A stretch of 35,390 nt of DNA from Planctomycetes bacterium GWF2_42_9 (GTDB taxonomy: Bacteria > Planctomycetota > Phycisphaerae > Sedimentisphaerales > UBA12454), in NCBI GenBank assembly GCA_001825675.1, contig MHYA01000212.1:252-35641 (forward strand), in the 5' to 3' direction. The notes beneath the pieces are model-generated. The model did no database searches. It was given only the letters and a program-made list of their open reading frames with translations, and was not told where the DNA came from. The translations under genes were made by a program, and so were the position numbers. Below, piece after piece: positions 7,587 to 16,120 of the stretch; position 1 is the first letter of the stretch; each line of letters begins with the position of its first letter.

Positions 7587-7664
7587 AAATCATATATGTT
7601 ATTTAAACCACGAGTTAACACTAATAAACATTAGTTATGAGATAGTTATTTATATTTAAAAAAC

Positions 7665-7692
7665 GAGATTCTTCGCTGCGCTCAGAATGACA
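7665..7692 (+). repeat. Dispersed repeat GAGATTCTTCGCTGCG..CAGAATGACA
   Basis: The segment has an internal dyad, AGATTCT and AGAATGA flanking CGCTGCGC. Closely similar sequences are, as I recall, found scattered between genes in many unrelated bacteria. Only one copy is in this window. Confidence 0.45.
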
Positions 7693-7818
7693 GAGGGGCT
7701 TACGGAAAATTTATTCGAAAATCCGCGCACGTTCGGTCTAATAGGTAAGGACAACAATAAATATCGCCTTAATAAGGCGCAATTAAATTTCCGCAAGTAA
7801 AAAGCAGTCCCTTATATT

Positions 7819-7878
7819 TTAAAAATGCTACATATAGATTAAAAATGCTACATGTGTTTTCAATATGCTATTGAAAAC
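7819..7878. repeat. 15-bp direct repeat plus perfect 10-bp hairpin
   Basis: TTAAAAATGCTACAT occurs at 7819-7833 and 7839-7853, with a 20-bp period. Immediately after, GTTTTCAATA (7856-7865), loop TGC, and TATTGAAAAC (7869-7878) form a perfect stem. Direct repeats beside a dyad resemble a binding array, but no gene follows within 700 bp. There is no T-tail, so it is not a standard terminator. Confidence 0.65.
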
Positions 7879-7882
7879 AGGT

Positions 7883-7911
7883 TTTAGGTGTTAGTTGCTA
7901 GTTGTTAGTTG
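7883..7911 (+). repeat. TTAGTTG/CTAGTTG word repeat
   Basis: Four degenerate 7-bp units of the type (G)TTAGTTG. A related TAGTCGTTAGTTGATAG string lies at 11311-11345 between groEL1 and groES, so the family is dispersed and tolerated even inside an operon. Confidence 0.55.
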
Positions 7912-8041
7912 CGCAAATTTTAAAAAAAGTGAAAAAGCAATGGATTTGGTATGAGTTTTCATGAAAAAGTGGGAAAAAAGTATGAAATTCGGGTTAAAAT
8001 CACAAAAATTCAGAGAGCGTGGTTGCGCGGATTTTTAAATA

Positions 8042-8077
8042 GGGTTTAGGGGACAGGGGACAGGGGACAGGGTTTAG
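8042..8077 (+). repeat. Three GGGGACA tandem units flanked by GGGTTTAG
   Basis: GGGGACA repeats exactly three times (8049-8069). The array is bracketed by GGGTTTAG at 8042-8049 and 8070-8077. The strand is G-rich, with runs of 4, 4, 4 and 3 G that could form a G-quadruplex. The 7-bp unit suggests slippage expansion. Confidence 0.7.
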
Positions 8078-8104
8078 CGAGGGTGCAGGGGGGCAGTTAG
8101 TTAA

Positions 8105-8189
8105 TCGCAGATTACGCGGATTATCACAGATTTTTTTTACCACGAAGAAAAAACGAAGTTTATAGACACGGATTAACGCGGATTGACAC
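8105..8189 (+). repeat. GCAGATTACGCGGATT word repeat cluster
   Basis: gcagattacgcggatta at 8107 and acggattaacgcggatt at 8168 are variants of one unit, separated by accacgaagaaaaaacgaag (8139-8158). This is the same vocabulary as the other dispersed repeats. Confidence 0.5.
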
Positions 8190-8198
8190 TGCTGATTT

Positions 8199-8333
8199 GT
8201 TTTAAGGCGTGTTCTGCGAACACTGTAAAAATTAAAAGAAAACTCTCTTTGAAGTAATCTACCTGCGGCGGATAAAACTTCAACCGAGTTTCCATTTTAA
8301 TTTTCTCGTCCTTTCAGGACTTTGTCTTAAAAC
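8199..8333. repeat. Cloverleaf-like inverted-repeat element, 135 nt
   Basis: Terminal inverted repeats GTTTTAAG (8199-8206) and CTTAAAAC (8326-8333) enclose three hairpins. Hairpin 1 is GTGTTC/GAACAC (8209-8214/8218-8223). Hairpin 2 is long: AAAATTAAAA/TTTTAATTTT (8228-8237/8295-8304), AAACTC/GAGTTT (8240-8245/8286-8291) and TTGAAGT/ACTTCAA (8249-8255/8277-8283), with a 21-nt loop. Hairpin 3 is GTCCT/AGGAC (8308-8312/8316-8320). Such nested complementarity is hard to get by chance. It could be a structured RNA or a MITE-like non-autonomous repeat. The strand of any transcript is unknown. Confidence 0.6.
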
Positions 8334-8622
8334 TTCAATCGAACAATAAGGCAATAGTAAGTAGTCAGTAACCAGTAGCAAATAGATTTTGAATCGGAAA
8401 GTAAAAAAAGAAAAGTGGAAAATGAAGCGTAGGGCAGAGTTGGTTACCGATTATTCTTTAGTTTGTTTTTCAAGAAAAAAGTGGTAGAAAAAAGCGGAAA
8501 TTTTTGTTGTATACAAAATATTTACAAATATATATGATATATGCCTATGATCAATTATACAGAAAATGTACTGAAATATAATAAACCCCAAAATTTATTT
8601 TCCGCAGAGGTCTACTTGATAT

Positions 8623-9270
8623 ATGGAATTTAATATTGAAAAAGAGTTGCATGAGGCAGTCGAAAAATTAGAAGAAAGATTAAAAATCAAAAACGGATTT
8701 TTGGTGAATTTGCTTAATGAGGATGATTGGTCTTTTGTGATCAAATCTCATGCTTTAATTGAAGCTTCTGTTACAAACTGTCTGACGCATTTTTTGGGTT
8801 ACGATAAATTGGCAAGTATATTCTCGCGATTGGAATTAGGCAGCAAATATTGTGGTAAGTTAGAATTTGCCAAAGAACTTGAATTGTTGTCGGACAATGA
8901 AAGGCGTTTTATATCATCTCTTTCACAGTTAAGAAACCAACTTGTCCATAATGTTACTGAAGTAAATTTTGATTTTCATAATTATATTAATAACATGGAC
9001 TTTAATCAAAAGAAAAAATTCATAGATAATTTTGGGTATTGTTATTTAACTGAAAAAAGTGGAGGGCAATATGAAATTATAAATAAGGATTTGATTTTAG
9101 CCGAACCTAAAAAAACTATATGGCTAAGTCTTAGATTTGTATTAGCCACTATAAGTTTTTCTATAAATATAAATGTATCTGAACGAAAAGCATCTTTGCT
9201 TAAATCCCAAATATATGAATATCAAGAAGCAATAATACAATCATTAAAATCTACAAAGATATTACCGTAA
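8623..9270 (+). CDS. HEPN-like protein, AT-rich orphan
   Basis: A 215-residue, mostly helical protein. SQLRNQLVHNV near residues 102-112 carries R-x4-H, the core of HEPN RNase domains and of MltR/DUF4145-like relatives. The upstream FVIKSHALIEASVTNCL helix fits the first HEPN helices. There is no adjacent nucleotidyltransferase or antitoxin, so it is not a classical HepT pair. The ribosome site is weak (GCAGAGG, 13 nt upstream). High A+T and repeat-rich flanks on both sides suggest horizontal acquisition. Function unknown; RNA cleavage or a regulatory dimer are possibilities. Confidence 0.6.
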   Translation: MEFNIEKELHEAVEKLEERLKIKNGFLVNLLNEDDWSFVIKSHALIEASVTNCLTHFLGYDKLASIFSRLELGSKYCGKLEFAKELELLSDNERRFISSLSQLRNQLVHNVTEVNFDFHNYINNMDFNQKKKFIDNFGYCYLTEKSGGQYEIINKDLILAEPKKTIWLSLRFVLATISFSININVSERKASLLKSQIYEYQEAIIQSLKSTKILP

Positions 9271-9604
9271 CCCAAAAGGCGGGGTGATAATATCCACCAT
9301 GCCATAATCTCCTGCGAGGATTAAAATGATGGCCGGGCTAAACCCAATGATGAATATCCTGTCATAATGGCGTTTTGACCTATAAAAAGCACTTTTTGGC
9401 AGGCAAGAACAGAATGCAGAATGTAGAACTTAGAACATAGAAGGCCTTGTAGAATAAGCACTTAGAACGTAGAATATAGAACTTAGAAGTTGGCGGGGCG
9501 GTTTGGTCTGTTTTTTGCACTGTATTTCACCACGAAGGCACTAAGACCCTAAGTATTTTAAATGAAAAATCGTATATTATTACTTTATTAGGAGTTATAG
9601 GATT
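9271..9604. other. groEL1 upstream region made of repeats
   Basis: No gene. It contains TGATAATATCC (9285-9295) and TGATGAATATCC (9348-9359) as approximate direct repeats, GATGGCCGGGCTAAAC (9328-9343), a degenerate TAGAAC-type tandem array (9405-9490) and a CACTAAG word repeat (9529-9553). The groEL1 ribosome site AGGAG is at its end. No CIRCE (TTAGCACTC-N9-GAGTGCTAA) is present and I could not place a sigma-32-type promoter with confidence. Confidence 0.6.
9405..9490 (+). repeat. Degenerate TAGAAC tandem array
   Basis: About ten units of the type (c/t)(t/a)(t/g/a)AGAA(c/t) at roughly 7-10 bp spacing, interrupted by ggccttg. Low-complexity, purine-rich and not coding. It lies about 110 bp before the groEL1 start. 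Confidence 0.55.
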
Positions 9605-11305
9605 ATGGCAGCGAAAAATTTAGCGTTTAACGCTGAAGCACGAGCAGCTTTACTCACAGGCGTAGAAAAACTGGCACGTGCTGTACGTTCCACACTTGGC
9701 CCACGCGGCAGGAACGCGATCATCGACAAAGGCTGGGGCGCACCGACCGTTACAAAAGACGGCGTAACCGTGGCTGAAGAAGTGGATTTAGTCGATAAAA
9801 CCGAAAATATGGGCGCTAAACTCGTTAAAGAGGCGGCGAGCAAAACAAGTAAGATTGCCGGCGATGGTACGACGACCGCGACAGTGCTTACAGAAGCGAT
9901 CTTCAAAGAAGCATATCGCAACATAGCGGCAGGCGCAGACCCAATGGCTCTTAACAGAGGTATTGGTCAGGCTGTTGATGCTGTTATGAAAGCATTGGTA
10001 AAACTTTCAAAGGCAGTTGATATTACCAAACGCGATGATATTGAAAACGTAGCATCAATCTCCGCGAATAACGATCGTGAAATCGGCAAGATTATGGCTG
10101 AAGCATTTATGAAACTCGGCAAAGACGGCGTTATCACAGTCGAGGAAGGCAAGAGTCTTGATACTACGCTGGATTATGTCGAAGGTATGCAGTTCGATCG
10201 CGGTTATCTTTCGCCGAACTTTGTAACAGACCCAGACAATATGAAATGCGAATTAGACAAGCCTTACATTCTTGTTTATGAAGATAAGATCAGCAGCGTT
10301 CAGAAACTGGTTCCAATTCTTGAAGCAGTTGCGAAAGCGAAAAAGCCTTTGCTTATCATTGCTGAAGATATTGAAGGCGAAGCACTGGCGACACTGGTTG
10401 TTAATAAACTTCGCGGCGTATTGAATATCGCTGCGGTTAAAGCACCGGGTTATGGCGACAGACGCAAAGCGATGCTGCAGGACCTTGCGGTTCTCACAGG
10501 CGCAGAGCCAATCTTCAAGGATTTGGGCGTTGAGCTTGATAAAGTAACATTGAAGCAGCTTGGTCGCGCAAAGAAAGTTACGATCGATAATGATAATACC
10601 GTGATCGTTGAAGGTGCAGGTTCACAGGATGCGATCAATGGTAGAATTAAAGAGATCAGAGCGGAAATTGACGCAACAACAAGCGATTATGACCGTGAGA
10701 AACTTCAGGAAAGATTAGCGAAACTGACAGGCGGCGTTGCACAGGTTAATGTTGGCGCGGCAACAGAATCTGAAATGAAGGAAAAGAAAGCACGTATCGA
10801 AGACGCATTACACGCGACACGCGCTGCGATCGAAGAAGGTATTGTGCCGGGCGGCGGAGTTGCATTGGTTAGATGCATTGAAGCTGTAAAGAAACTCAAA
10901 CTCAATGGCGATGAAAAGACGGGTGCGGAAATTATCGCAAACGCTTTGAAAATGCCATGCTATTATATCGCTGAAAACGCTGGCGCGGTCGGCAATATCG
11001 TTATCAATAAAGTATCTGAAGGCCAGGGCGGTTTCGGATACAATGCTGACAGCGATACCTACGAAGACCTTATCGCGGCAGGCGTTATTGACCCTGTTAA
11101 AGTTACAAGAATCGCATTGCAGAACGCTGCTTCAGTTGCGGGCTTACTGCTGACTTGCGATTGTGTTGTAACCGAAAAACCAGATGCCAAGAAAGCCGGT
11201 GCCGGTATGCCTGGAGGAATGGGCGGCGGTATGGGTGGCATGGGCGGAATGGGTGGTATGGGCGGTATGCCTGGCATGGGCGGAATGGGCGGAATGGATA
11301 TGTAA
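9605..11305 (+). CDS. groEL: Chaperonin GroEL, paralogue 1 (Gly-Met tail)
   Basis: A 566-residue 60-kDa chaperonin that folds proteins in an ATP-driven double ring with GroES. The ATP site GDGTTTAT and the catalytic Asp of [11 protein letters not shown] are intact, as is GGG in IVPGGGVAL. The apical segment reads GYLSPNF where E. coli has GYLSPYF, so a substrate-contact Tyr is Asn here. The C-terminus is a long Gly-Met tail of about 30 residues, longer than the usual GGM repeat of about 13. It is 71 bp upstream of groES, with repeat DNA between. Start ATG 9605, with AGGAG upstream. Confidence 0.97.
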   Translation: MAAKNLAFNAEARAALLTGVEKLARAVRSTLGPRGRNAIIDKGWGAPTVTKDGVTVAEEVDLVDKTENMGAKLVKEAASKTSKIAGDGTTTATVLTEAIFKEAYRNIAAGADPMALNRGIGQAVDAVMKALVKLSKAVDITKRDDIENVASISANNDREIGKIMAEAFMKLGKDGVITVEEGKSLDTTLDYVEGMQFDRGYLSPNFVTDPDNMKCELDKPYILVYEDKISSVQKLVPILEAVAKAKKPLLIIAEDIEGEALATLVVNKLRGVLNIAAVKAPGYGDRRKAMLQDLAVLTGAEPIFKDLGVELDKVTLKQLGRAKKVTIDNDNTVIVEGAGSQDAINGRIKEIRAEIDATTSDYDREKLQERLAKLTGGVAQVNVGAATESEMKEKKARIEDALHATRAAIEEGIVPGGGVALVRCIEAVKKLKLNGDEKTGAEIIANALKMPCYYIAENAGAVGNIVINKVSEGQGGFGYNADSDTYEDLIAAGVIDPVKVTRIALQNAASVAGLLLTCDCVVTEKPDAKKAGAGMPGGMGGGMGGMGGMGGMGGMPGMGGMGGMDM

Positions 11306-11310
11306 TCCAG

Positions 11311-11345
11311 CCGCTAGTCGTTAGTTGATAGTCGATAGTTATTCG
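11311..11345 (+). repeat. TAGTCGTTAGTTGATAG word repeat between groEL1 and groES
   Basis: Degenerate units CTAGTCG, TTAGTTG, ATAGTCG and ATAGTTA lie in a 71-bp gap within an otherwise tight chaperone cluster. Related to the array at 7883-7911. Confidence 0.5.
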
Positions 11346-11376
11346 AATTTAATAAAAAAATTATGGAGATATAAAA

Positions 11377-11667
11377 ATGAAACTTAAACCTTTAGATGAC
11401 AGGATTGTTGTACAGCCGCAAGAGGCTGAAGAGAAAACAGCGGGCGGTATCGTTCTTCCAGATACTGCAAAAGAAAAACCACTTATGGGCAAAGTAATTT
11501 CAGTCGGCCCGGGCAAATTGCTGGATAGCGGCAAACGCAGTGAAGTTGCTGTGAAGAAAGGCGATGTTGTGCTGTTTGGTAAGTACGGCGGAAACGATAT
11601 TAAAATTGACGGCGTTGAATATAAAATCCTGCATGAGAGCGATATTCTCGGCATAGTTGAGAAATGA
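11377..11667 (+). CDS. groES: Co-chaperonin GroES
   Basis: A 96-residue 10-kDa chaperonin lid that caps GroEL rings. It starts [30 protein letters not shown], which includes the mobile loop (GGIVLPD) that binds Gro[13 protein letters not shown] and VLFGKYGG are typical, and the length is normal. GGAGAT lies 7 nt before the ATG. It ends 7 nt before groEL2, the canonical groES-groEL arrangement, and must serve both paralogues unless another groES exists elsewhere. Confidence 0.97.
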   Translation: MKLKPLDDRIVVQPQEAEEKTAGGIVLPDTAKEKPLMGKVISVGPGKLLDSGKRSEVAVKKGDVVLFGKYGGNDIKIDGVEYKILHESDILGIVEK

Positions 11668-11674
11668 GGTTGAT

Positions 11675-13294
11675 ATGGCTAAACAAATGATGTTTGATGA
11701 TGCGGCAAGAGCACACCTGAAACAGGGACTTGCCAGTCTGGCGGCAGCGGTGAAAGTTACACTTGGACCGACAGGCAAAAACGTTCTTCTGCATAAAAGT
11801 TATGGTTCGCCGAAGATAACAAAAGACGGCGTTTCGGTAAGTAAGGAAATCGAACTGCCGGAACCATTCAAGAATATGGGCGCCAAAATGGTGAACCAAG
11901 CGGCGAGCAAGACAAGCGATGTTGTCGGCGATGGTACGACTACAGCGACTGTTCTGGCAGAAGCGATCTATAACGAAGGTTTGAAAAACGTAACAGCGGG
12001 CGCAAATCCAATGGCAATCAAACGCGGCATCGATAAGGCTGTGCAGGTTGTTGTTGATTTTATCGCATCGCAGAGCAAAAAAGTAAAAGGGCACGATGAT
12101 ATCGCGAAGGTTGCGGCTATCAGCGCGAATAATAATAAAGAGATCGGCGAGATACTTGCCAACGCAATGGATAAGGTCGGCAAAGAAGGCGTTATCGAAG
12201 TTGAAGAAGGCAAGGGTTTGCAGACAGAGCTGGAAGTTGTCGAAGGTATGCAGTTTGACCGCGGATATATTTCGCCATACTTCATCACCAACACAACCAG
12301 TATGGAAGCAGTTCTTGAAGACGCTTATGTTCTGCTTTATGAGAAAAAACTTTCGAGTATCGGCGAGATCGTTCCTCTGCTTGAGAAAATCGCACGAGTC
12401 GGCGCACAACTGCTGATCGTTGCTGAAGAAGTTGAAGGCGAAGCACTGGCAGCGCTTGTTATTAACAGGCTGCAGGGCGTTTTGAAGGTTTGTGCTGTAA
12501 AGGCTCCGGGATTCGGCGACAGACGCAAAGCTATGCTCGGTGATATTGCTGCTCTTACGGGCGGTGAAATGATCACTGAAGACCTTGGCATTAAACTTGA
12601 GAAAGTTGAATTGTCGCAGCTGGGCAGAGCGAAAAAGATTGTTGTTGCGAAAGAAAACACAACGATAATCGAAGGCGCGGGCACGAAGAAAGCCATTACC
12701 GCACGCTGTGAACAAATCCGCAAACAAGCCGAAGCGACAACAAGCGATTATGATCGTGAGAAATTGCAGGAAAGACTTGCGAAACTGACGGGCGGTGTTG
12801 CGGTTATTAAAGCCGGCGCTGCAACTGAAACAGAAATGAAAGAACGCAAAGATCTGCTTGACGACGCACTTCACGCAACGAAAGCTGCGGCTGAAGAAGG
12901 CGTGGTAGCAGGCGGCGGAGTTATTTATTTACGTGCAATCGAAAAAGTTAAAGCTGCGAAAAAACAGGCCAGCGGCGATGAGCAAATCGGTTTCGATATT
13001 ATCGCGGCTGCTTTGAAAGCACCGACAAAACAGATTGCTGATAACGGCGATGAAGACGGCGATGTGATCGTTGAGAAACTGCTCGAACAATCAGGCAATA
13101 TGGGCTATGATGCCAACGCGAGCAAATTCGTTGATATGGTTGAGGCTGGAGTTATTGATCCGGCTAAAGTATCGCGAAGCGCTCTGCAGAATGCGGCGTC
13201 GGTTGCCGGTTTGATGCTTACAACTAATGTTTTGATCACTGATTTAAAAGATGATGACAAGGAAAAGCCTGTAATAGAAGGCTCTGTCAGATAA
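11675..13294 (+). CDS. groEL: Chaperonin GroEL, paralogue 2 (no Gly-Met tail)
   Basis: A 539-residue GroEL. ATG 11675, preceded by GAGG, is preferred over an in-frame codon at 11657 that overlaps gro[21 protein letters not shown] and GVVAGGG are intact, and the apical motif is the standard GYISPYF. The C-terminus ends in a charged sequence ([14 protein letters not shown]) with no Gly-Met repeat. That is unusual, because this is the copy in the canonical groES-groEL position. The two GroELs diverge throughout, which suggests an old duplication with specialised clients. Followed by a large hairpin before dnaJ. Confidence 0.96.
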   Translation: MAKQMMFDDAARAHLKQGLASLAAAVKVTLGPTGKNVLLHKSYGSPKITKDGVSVSKEIELPEPFKNMGAKMVNQAASKTSDVVGDGTTTATVLAEAIYNEGLKNVTAGANPMAIKRGIDKAVQVVVDFIASQSKKVKGHDDIAKVAAISANNNKEIGEILANAMDKVGKEGVIEVEEGKGLQTELEVVEGMQFDRGYISPYFITNTTSMEAVLEDAYVLLYEKKLSSIGEIVPLLEKIARVGAQLLIVAEEVEGEALAALVINRLQGVLKVCAVKAPGFGDRRKAMLGDIAALTGGEMITEDLGIKLEKVELSQLGRAKKIVVAKENTTIIEGAGTKKAITARCEQIRKQAEATTSDYDREKLQERLAKLTGGVAVIKAGAATETEMKERKDLLDDALHATKAAAEEGVVAGGGVIYLRAIEKVKAAKKQASGDEQIGFDIIAAALKAPTKQIADNGDEDGDVIVEKLLEQSGNMGYDANASKFVDMVEAGVIDPAKVSRSALQNAASVAGLMLTTNVLITDLKDDDKEKPVIEGSVR

Positions 13295-13303
13295 TTGAAA
13301 GTA

Positions 13304-13368
13304 AATGAGTAGATGAGTGGAAGGGTAAAAGAGTAAAACTCATAAACCCGTAAACTCATTTACTCATT
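13304..13368 (+). promoter_or_regulatory. Long interrupted hairpin in the groEL2-dnaJ gap
   Basis: Four stem blocks are nested: AATGAGTA/TACTCATT (13304-13311/13361-13368), ATGAGT/ACTCAT (13313-13318/13354-13359), GGGT/ACCC (13323-13326/13346-13349) and GAGT/ACTC (13331-13334/13338-13341). The 3' arm ends 11 nt before the dnaJ ATG, and no Shine-Dalgarno is obvious there. There is no T-tail. A translational control element, an RNA processing site or just a word repeat are all possible. Confidence 0.6.
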
Positions 13369-13379
13369 CACAATTTGCT

Positions 13380-14531
13380 ATGGCTAAACGCGATTACTAC
13401 GAAGTCTTAGGTGTTGAGAAAACCGCCAGTGCGGATGATATAAAACGTTCATATCGTCGGCTGGCGATTAAATATCACCCTGATAAGAATCCCGGCGATA
13501 AGGAAGCGGAGGCGAAATTCAAGGAATGCGCCGAAGCGTACGAAGTTTTGAGCGATAGCGAGAAACGCTCGCGATATGACCAATATGGTCATGCGGGATT
13601 ACAGGGTTCAGGAATTCATGACTATTCGAGAATGAACGTCGATGATATCTTCGGGGCGCTGAACCTCGAAGATATTCTCGGCGATTTATTTGGCGGAGGA
13701 TTTGGCGGCGGACGCGCTAGACGCGGAGCTACCGCCAGAGGGCCGCGACGAGGTTATGATCTTGAGACGGAAGTCGAACTCACACTTGACGAAGTAGCGA
13801 AAGGCGTTGAGAAAAGCATAGAGTTTACACGGCAGGATGTTTGCGAAGAATGCGTCGGCAGCGGGGCGGCGAAAGGAAGCAGCCCATCGAAATGCCCGAC
13901 GTGCGGCGGTTCTGGGCAGGTGGTTCGCTCAGGTATGGGCGGATTTTTCCAAATGGCGTCGACTTGTCCGCAATGCAGAGGCGCTGGTAAAATTATCAGT
14001 AATCCGTGCAAAAAGTGCAGGGGCAGCGGCAGGACATCAAAGAAACGACTTGTTACTGTAAAGATTCCCGCGGGCGTGCACGAAGGGCAGAGCGTGCGAA
14101 TCAGCGGCGAAGGCGAGCCGGGGGTTGACGGCGGGCCGAGAGGCGATTTGTACTGCTATGTGCGATTGAAAGAGCATCCGTTCTTGCAAAGAGACGGGAT
14201 AGATCTTGTCGCGACTGTTCCTATTAGTTTTACACAGGCATCGCTTGGCGGAGAAATTGAAGTTCCCAGTCTTAGTGGTATGCGTGAATTAAAAATACCG
14301 CCGGGGACGCAATATGGCGATGTGTTCAGAATTAAAGGGCAAGGTTTGCCGGATATTCGCACGAAACACAATGGTGATGAACTGGTGCAGGTAATGGTAG
14401 AGATACCGAAAAAACTGAACAGCCAGCAGGAAGAACTTTTGCGGGAATTTGCAAAGACGGAAGATAAAATTGTTCTGCCAAAGACAAAAGGTTTTTTTGA
14501 CAAGCTGAAAGATTATTTTAATAACAAATAG
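13380..14531 (+). CDS. dnaJ: Chaperone DnaJ (type I Hsp40)
   Basis: A 383-residue co-chaperone that delivers clients to DnaK and stimulates its ATPase. The J domain spans residues 1-70, with HPD in [11 protein letters not shown] Gly-rich linker follows ([13 protein letters not shown]). The zinc domain has four CxxCxGxG-type repeats: [24 protein letters not shown] and CKKCRGSG. The C-terminal substrate domain starts [11 protein letters not shown]. Full length. It lies in a folding cluster with grpE next; dnaK is not in the window. No good ribosome site is seen; see the upstream hairpin. Confidence 0.97.
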   Translation: MAKRDYYEVLGVEKTASADDIKRSYRRLAIKYHPDKNPGDKEAEAKFKECAEAYEVLSDSEKRSRYDQYGHAGLQGSGIHDYSRMNVDDIFGALNLEDILGDLFGGGFGGGRARRGATARGPRRGYDLETEVELTLDEVAKGVEKSIEFTRQDVCEECVGSGAAKGSSPSKCPTCGGSGQVVRSGMGGFFQMASTCPQCRGAGKIISNPCKKCRGSGRTSKKRLVTVKIPAGVHEGQSVRISGEGEPGVDGGPRGDLYCYVRLKEHPFLQRDGIDLVATVPISFTQASLGGEIEVPSLSGMRELKIPPGTQYGDVFRIKGQGLPDIRTKHNGDELVQVMVEIPKKLNSQQEELLREFAKTEDKIVLPKTKGFFDKLKDYFNNK

Positions 14532-14539
14532 GTAAAAGT

Positions 14540-15109
14540 ATGAGTAAAGAAGATTCAAAAGAACCAGACGATAAAAAAGAAACTCCCGAAACCCAGCTTG
14601 AAAAACTTCAGGCTGAAAAGGGTGAGATTTTTGACAGGCTGCAGCGCGTGAGCGCAGAGTTTGCTAATTATCAGAAACGTTCGGTTAAACAGATTTCAGA
14701 ATCAATCGCTTATGAAAAAGAACACATAATCAAATCGCTGCTGCCGATTTTGGATAATTTCGAGCATACGTTTACGCATTTAGATAAAGCAAGCGATGCG
14801 GCGGAATTGACAAAAGGCGTAAGGATGATTTATGATCAATTTGTTTCGATTCTTAAATCTCATGGAGTCGAGCAGATAATAGCGGTTGGTGAAAAATTCG
14901 ATCCCGCCTATCATCAGGCACTGACGCAAAGAAGTGAGGCCGGCAAGGAAGATATGGTAGTTCTGGAAGAATACAGAACAGGTTATAAACTTGGCGATAA
15001 AATTTTACGGCCGACGATAGTGATAGTTAATAAGAAAGCGGCTACTGCACCGGAAGAGAAAACACAGGAAGAAACAGCACCTGACAGCGGCAGCGAAAAC
15101 GGAGATTAA
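14540..15109 (+). CDS. grpE: Nucleotide exchange factor GrpE
   Basis: A 189-residue GrpE, which releases ADP from DnaK. An acidic, disordered start is followed by a coiled coil (LEKLQAEKGEIFDRLQRVSAEFANYQKRS). The beta-domain has the family pattern VEQIIAVGEKFDPAYHQA and VLEEYRTGYKLGDKILRPTIVIV. The C-terminal 20 residues are an acidic tail. It starts 8 nt after dnaJ with AGGTAAAAGT upstream, so it is very likely co-transcribed. Typical length. Confidence 0.95.
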   Translation: MSKEDSKEPDDKKETPETQLEKLQAEKGEIFDRLQRVSAEFANYQKRSVKQISESIAYEKEHIIKSLLPILDNFEHTFTHLDKASDAAELTKGVRMIYDQFVSILKSHGVEQIIAVGEKFDPAYHQALTQRSEAGKEDMVVLEEYRTGYKLGDKILRPTIVIVNKKAATAPEEKTQEETAPDSGSENGD

Positions 15110-15114
15110 CACCT

Positions 15115-15453
15115 ATGCCTACTTATGAATATAAATGTGATAATTGCGAGCATTTTTTTGAAAAGTTTCAATCTATAACTGCACCGGTTTTGAAAAAATG
15201 CCCGGAATGCGGCAAGTCTACTTTAAAACGGCTCATTGGCACTGGCGCAGGCATTATATTTAAAGGCAGCGGATTTTATCAGACGGATTACAGAAGCGAT
15301 TCATACACGCAATCCGCTAAAAAAGAAAATCCAAAAAAAGAAGAAAAAACAGAAACCAAATCCGAAACAAAAACGGAAGCTAAGAACGAAATAAAGAGCG
15401 AGACGAAAAAAACTTCAGAACCAAAAGCAGAGAAGAAAGAAAACAAAAAGTAG
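15115..15453 (+). CDS. FmdB-family zinc ribbon protein with Lys-Glu tail
   Basis: A 112-residue protein. The first 60 residues are an FmdB-type zinc ribbon: MPTYEYKCDNCEHFFE carries the first CxxC and KKCPECGKSTLKR the second, followed by GTGAGIIFKGSGFYQTDYR. The last 45 residues are almost only Lys, Glu, Thr and Ser in alternating repeats and should be disordered. The biochemical role of FmdB proteins is not established. It sits 5 nt after grpE and ends the cluster. The position suggests a folding or stress link (inference). Confidence 0.88.
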   Translation: MPTYEYKCDNCEHFFEKFQSITAPVLKKCPECGKSTLKRLIGTGAGIIFKGSGFYQTDYRSDSYTQSAKKENPKKEEKTETKSETKTEAKNEIKSETKKTSEPKAEKKENKK

Positions 15454-15460
15454 AGTCTTC

Positions 15461-15485
15461 GCGTGGGCTAAAGCCCACCCTACAA
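15461..15485 (+). repeat. GTGGGCT-AA-AGCCCAC hairpin repeat, copy 1
   Basis: A 7-bp stem with a 2-nt loop followed by CCTACAA, between two convergent genes. A near-identical copy (one A shorter) is at 27473-27496. There is no T-run, so terminator function is doubtful. It looks like a REP-type intergenic palindrome. Confidence 0.75.
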
Positions 15486-15490
15486 TCAGA

Positions 15491-16120
15491 TCAAGTGAAA
15501 ATGTGCGACGTGGCACTATGACTTGTAACAAGGTTGCGATAGTCAGGCAGATGATTAGATAAAATATTCATCAGGCCTTCGACATCGTTTCTCCAATCAC
15601 GATGTAATTCGCTTGCTACGCTGAACCAGTTCATTAATTGACATCCGGCGTTACTCATACGATGCCACGCGGCATAGCGTGCGGATTCGTTGAAAGTGCC
15701 CGAAGCATCTGTTACGATGAAAACTTCAAATCCTTCTTCCAACGCAGACAACGCTGGGAACGCAACGCAAACTTCTGTAACGATCCCGGCAATAATAAGC
15801 TGTTTACGGCCTGTATCTCTTACGCACTTTGTAAAATCCTCATTATCCCATGCGTTTATCTGGCCCGGTCTGGCTATGTAAGGAGCATCGGAAAACATTT
15901 TCTTTAATTCAGGGATTATTGGGCCATTGGGGCCATCCTCGAAACTGGTGGTTAAAACAACCGGAAGGTTGTAATATTTTGCAATATCTGCCAGTGCGAG
16001 GACGTTGTTGCGAAATTCATCCGCTGAAAAATCACGAACAAGTGAAAATAAGCCTGATTGATGATCAACGAATAATACTGCTGCATTGTTTTTTGAAAGT
16101 CTATTGTATTTAGCTGCCAT
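15491..16120 (-). CDS. Isochorismatase-family cysteine hydrolase (YcaC-like)
   Basis: A 209-residue hydrolase from ATG 16120, chosen because GAGGAAAAAGG precedes it; an in-frame codon 15 nt upstream is less likely. The catalytic triad positions are visible: Asp19 in LFVDHQSGLF, a basic residue Arg84 in YIARPGQINAWDNEDF, and Cys118 in VTEVCVAF. The VTEVCV loop with its cis-peptide region is family-typical. YcaC relatives are octameric and their substrate is unknown; isochorismate itself is unlikely without siderophore genes nearby. Divergent from the Dps-like gene, with a 187-bp shared regulatory region. Confidence 0.88.
   Translation of the reverse strand: MAAKYNRLSKNNAAVLFVDHQSGLFSLVRDFSADEFRNNVLALADIAKYYNLPVVLTTSFEDGPNGPIIPELKKMFSDAPYIARPGQINAWDNEDFTKCVRDTGRKQLIIAGIVTEVCVAFPALSALEEGFEVFIVTDASGTFNESARYAAWHRMSNAGCQLMNWFSVASELHRDWRNDVEGLMNILSNHLPDYRNLVTSHSATSHIFT

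Larger units (their letters stand above)
7319..8622. other. 1.3-kb gene-poor region full of short repeats
   Basis: No credible protein gene: the longest frame (minus strand, 7421-7621) lacks a domain or ribosome site and is partly made of repeat words. The region contains at least six repeat types, listed separately, and one cloverleaf-like element at 8199-8333. The last 150 bp before 8623 are very AT-rich and probably hold the promoter of the next gene. Confidence 0.6.

Noticed and set aside
7421-7621. A minus-strand 66-codon frame in the repeat region
   Set aside because: Composed largely of dispersed repeat words, with no ribosome site or recognisable domain.
7319-9604. CRISPR array
   Set aside because: Repeats are 7-15 bp, degenerate and mostly contiguous, with no uniform 25-40 bp repeat/spacer pattern and no cas genes.
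9271-9604. CIRCE/HrcA operator upstream of groEL1
   Set aside because: No TTAGCACTC-N9-GAGTGCTAA or close variant was found in this gap or before groES.
11600-12874. A 424-codon open frame antisense to groES and groEL2
   Set aside because: It lies fully within strongly conserved chaperonin genes, has no domain and many Cys/Phe residues typical of antisense translation. It is a frame shadow.
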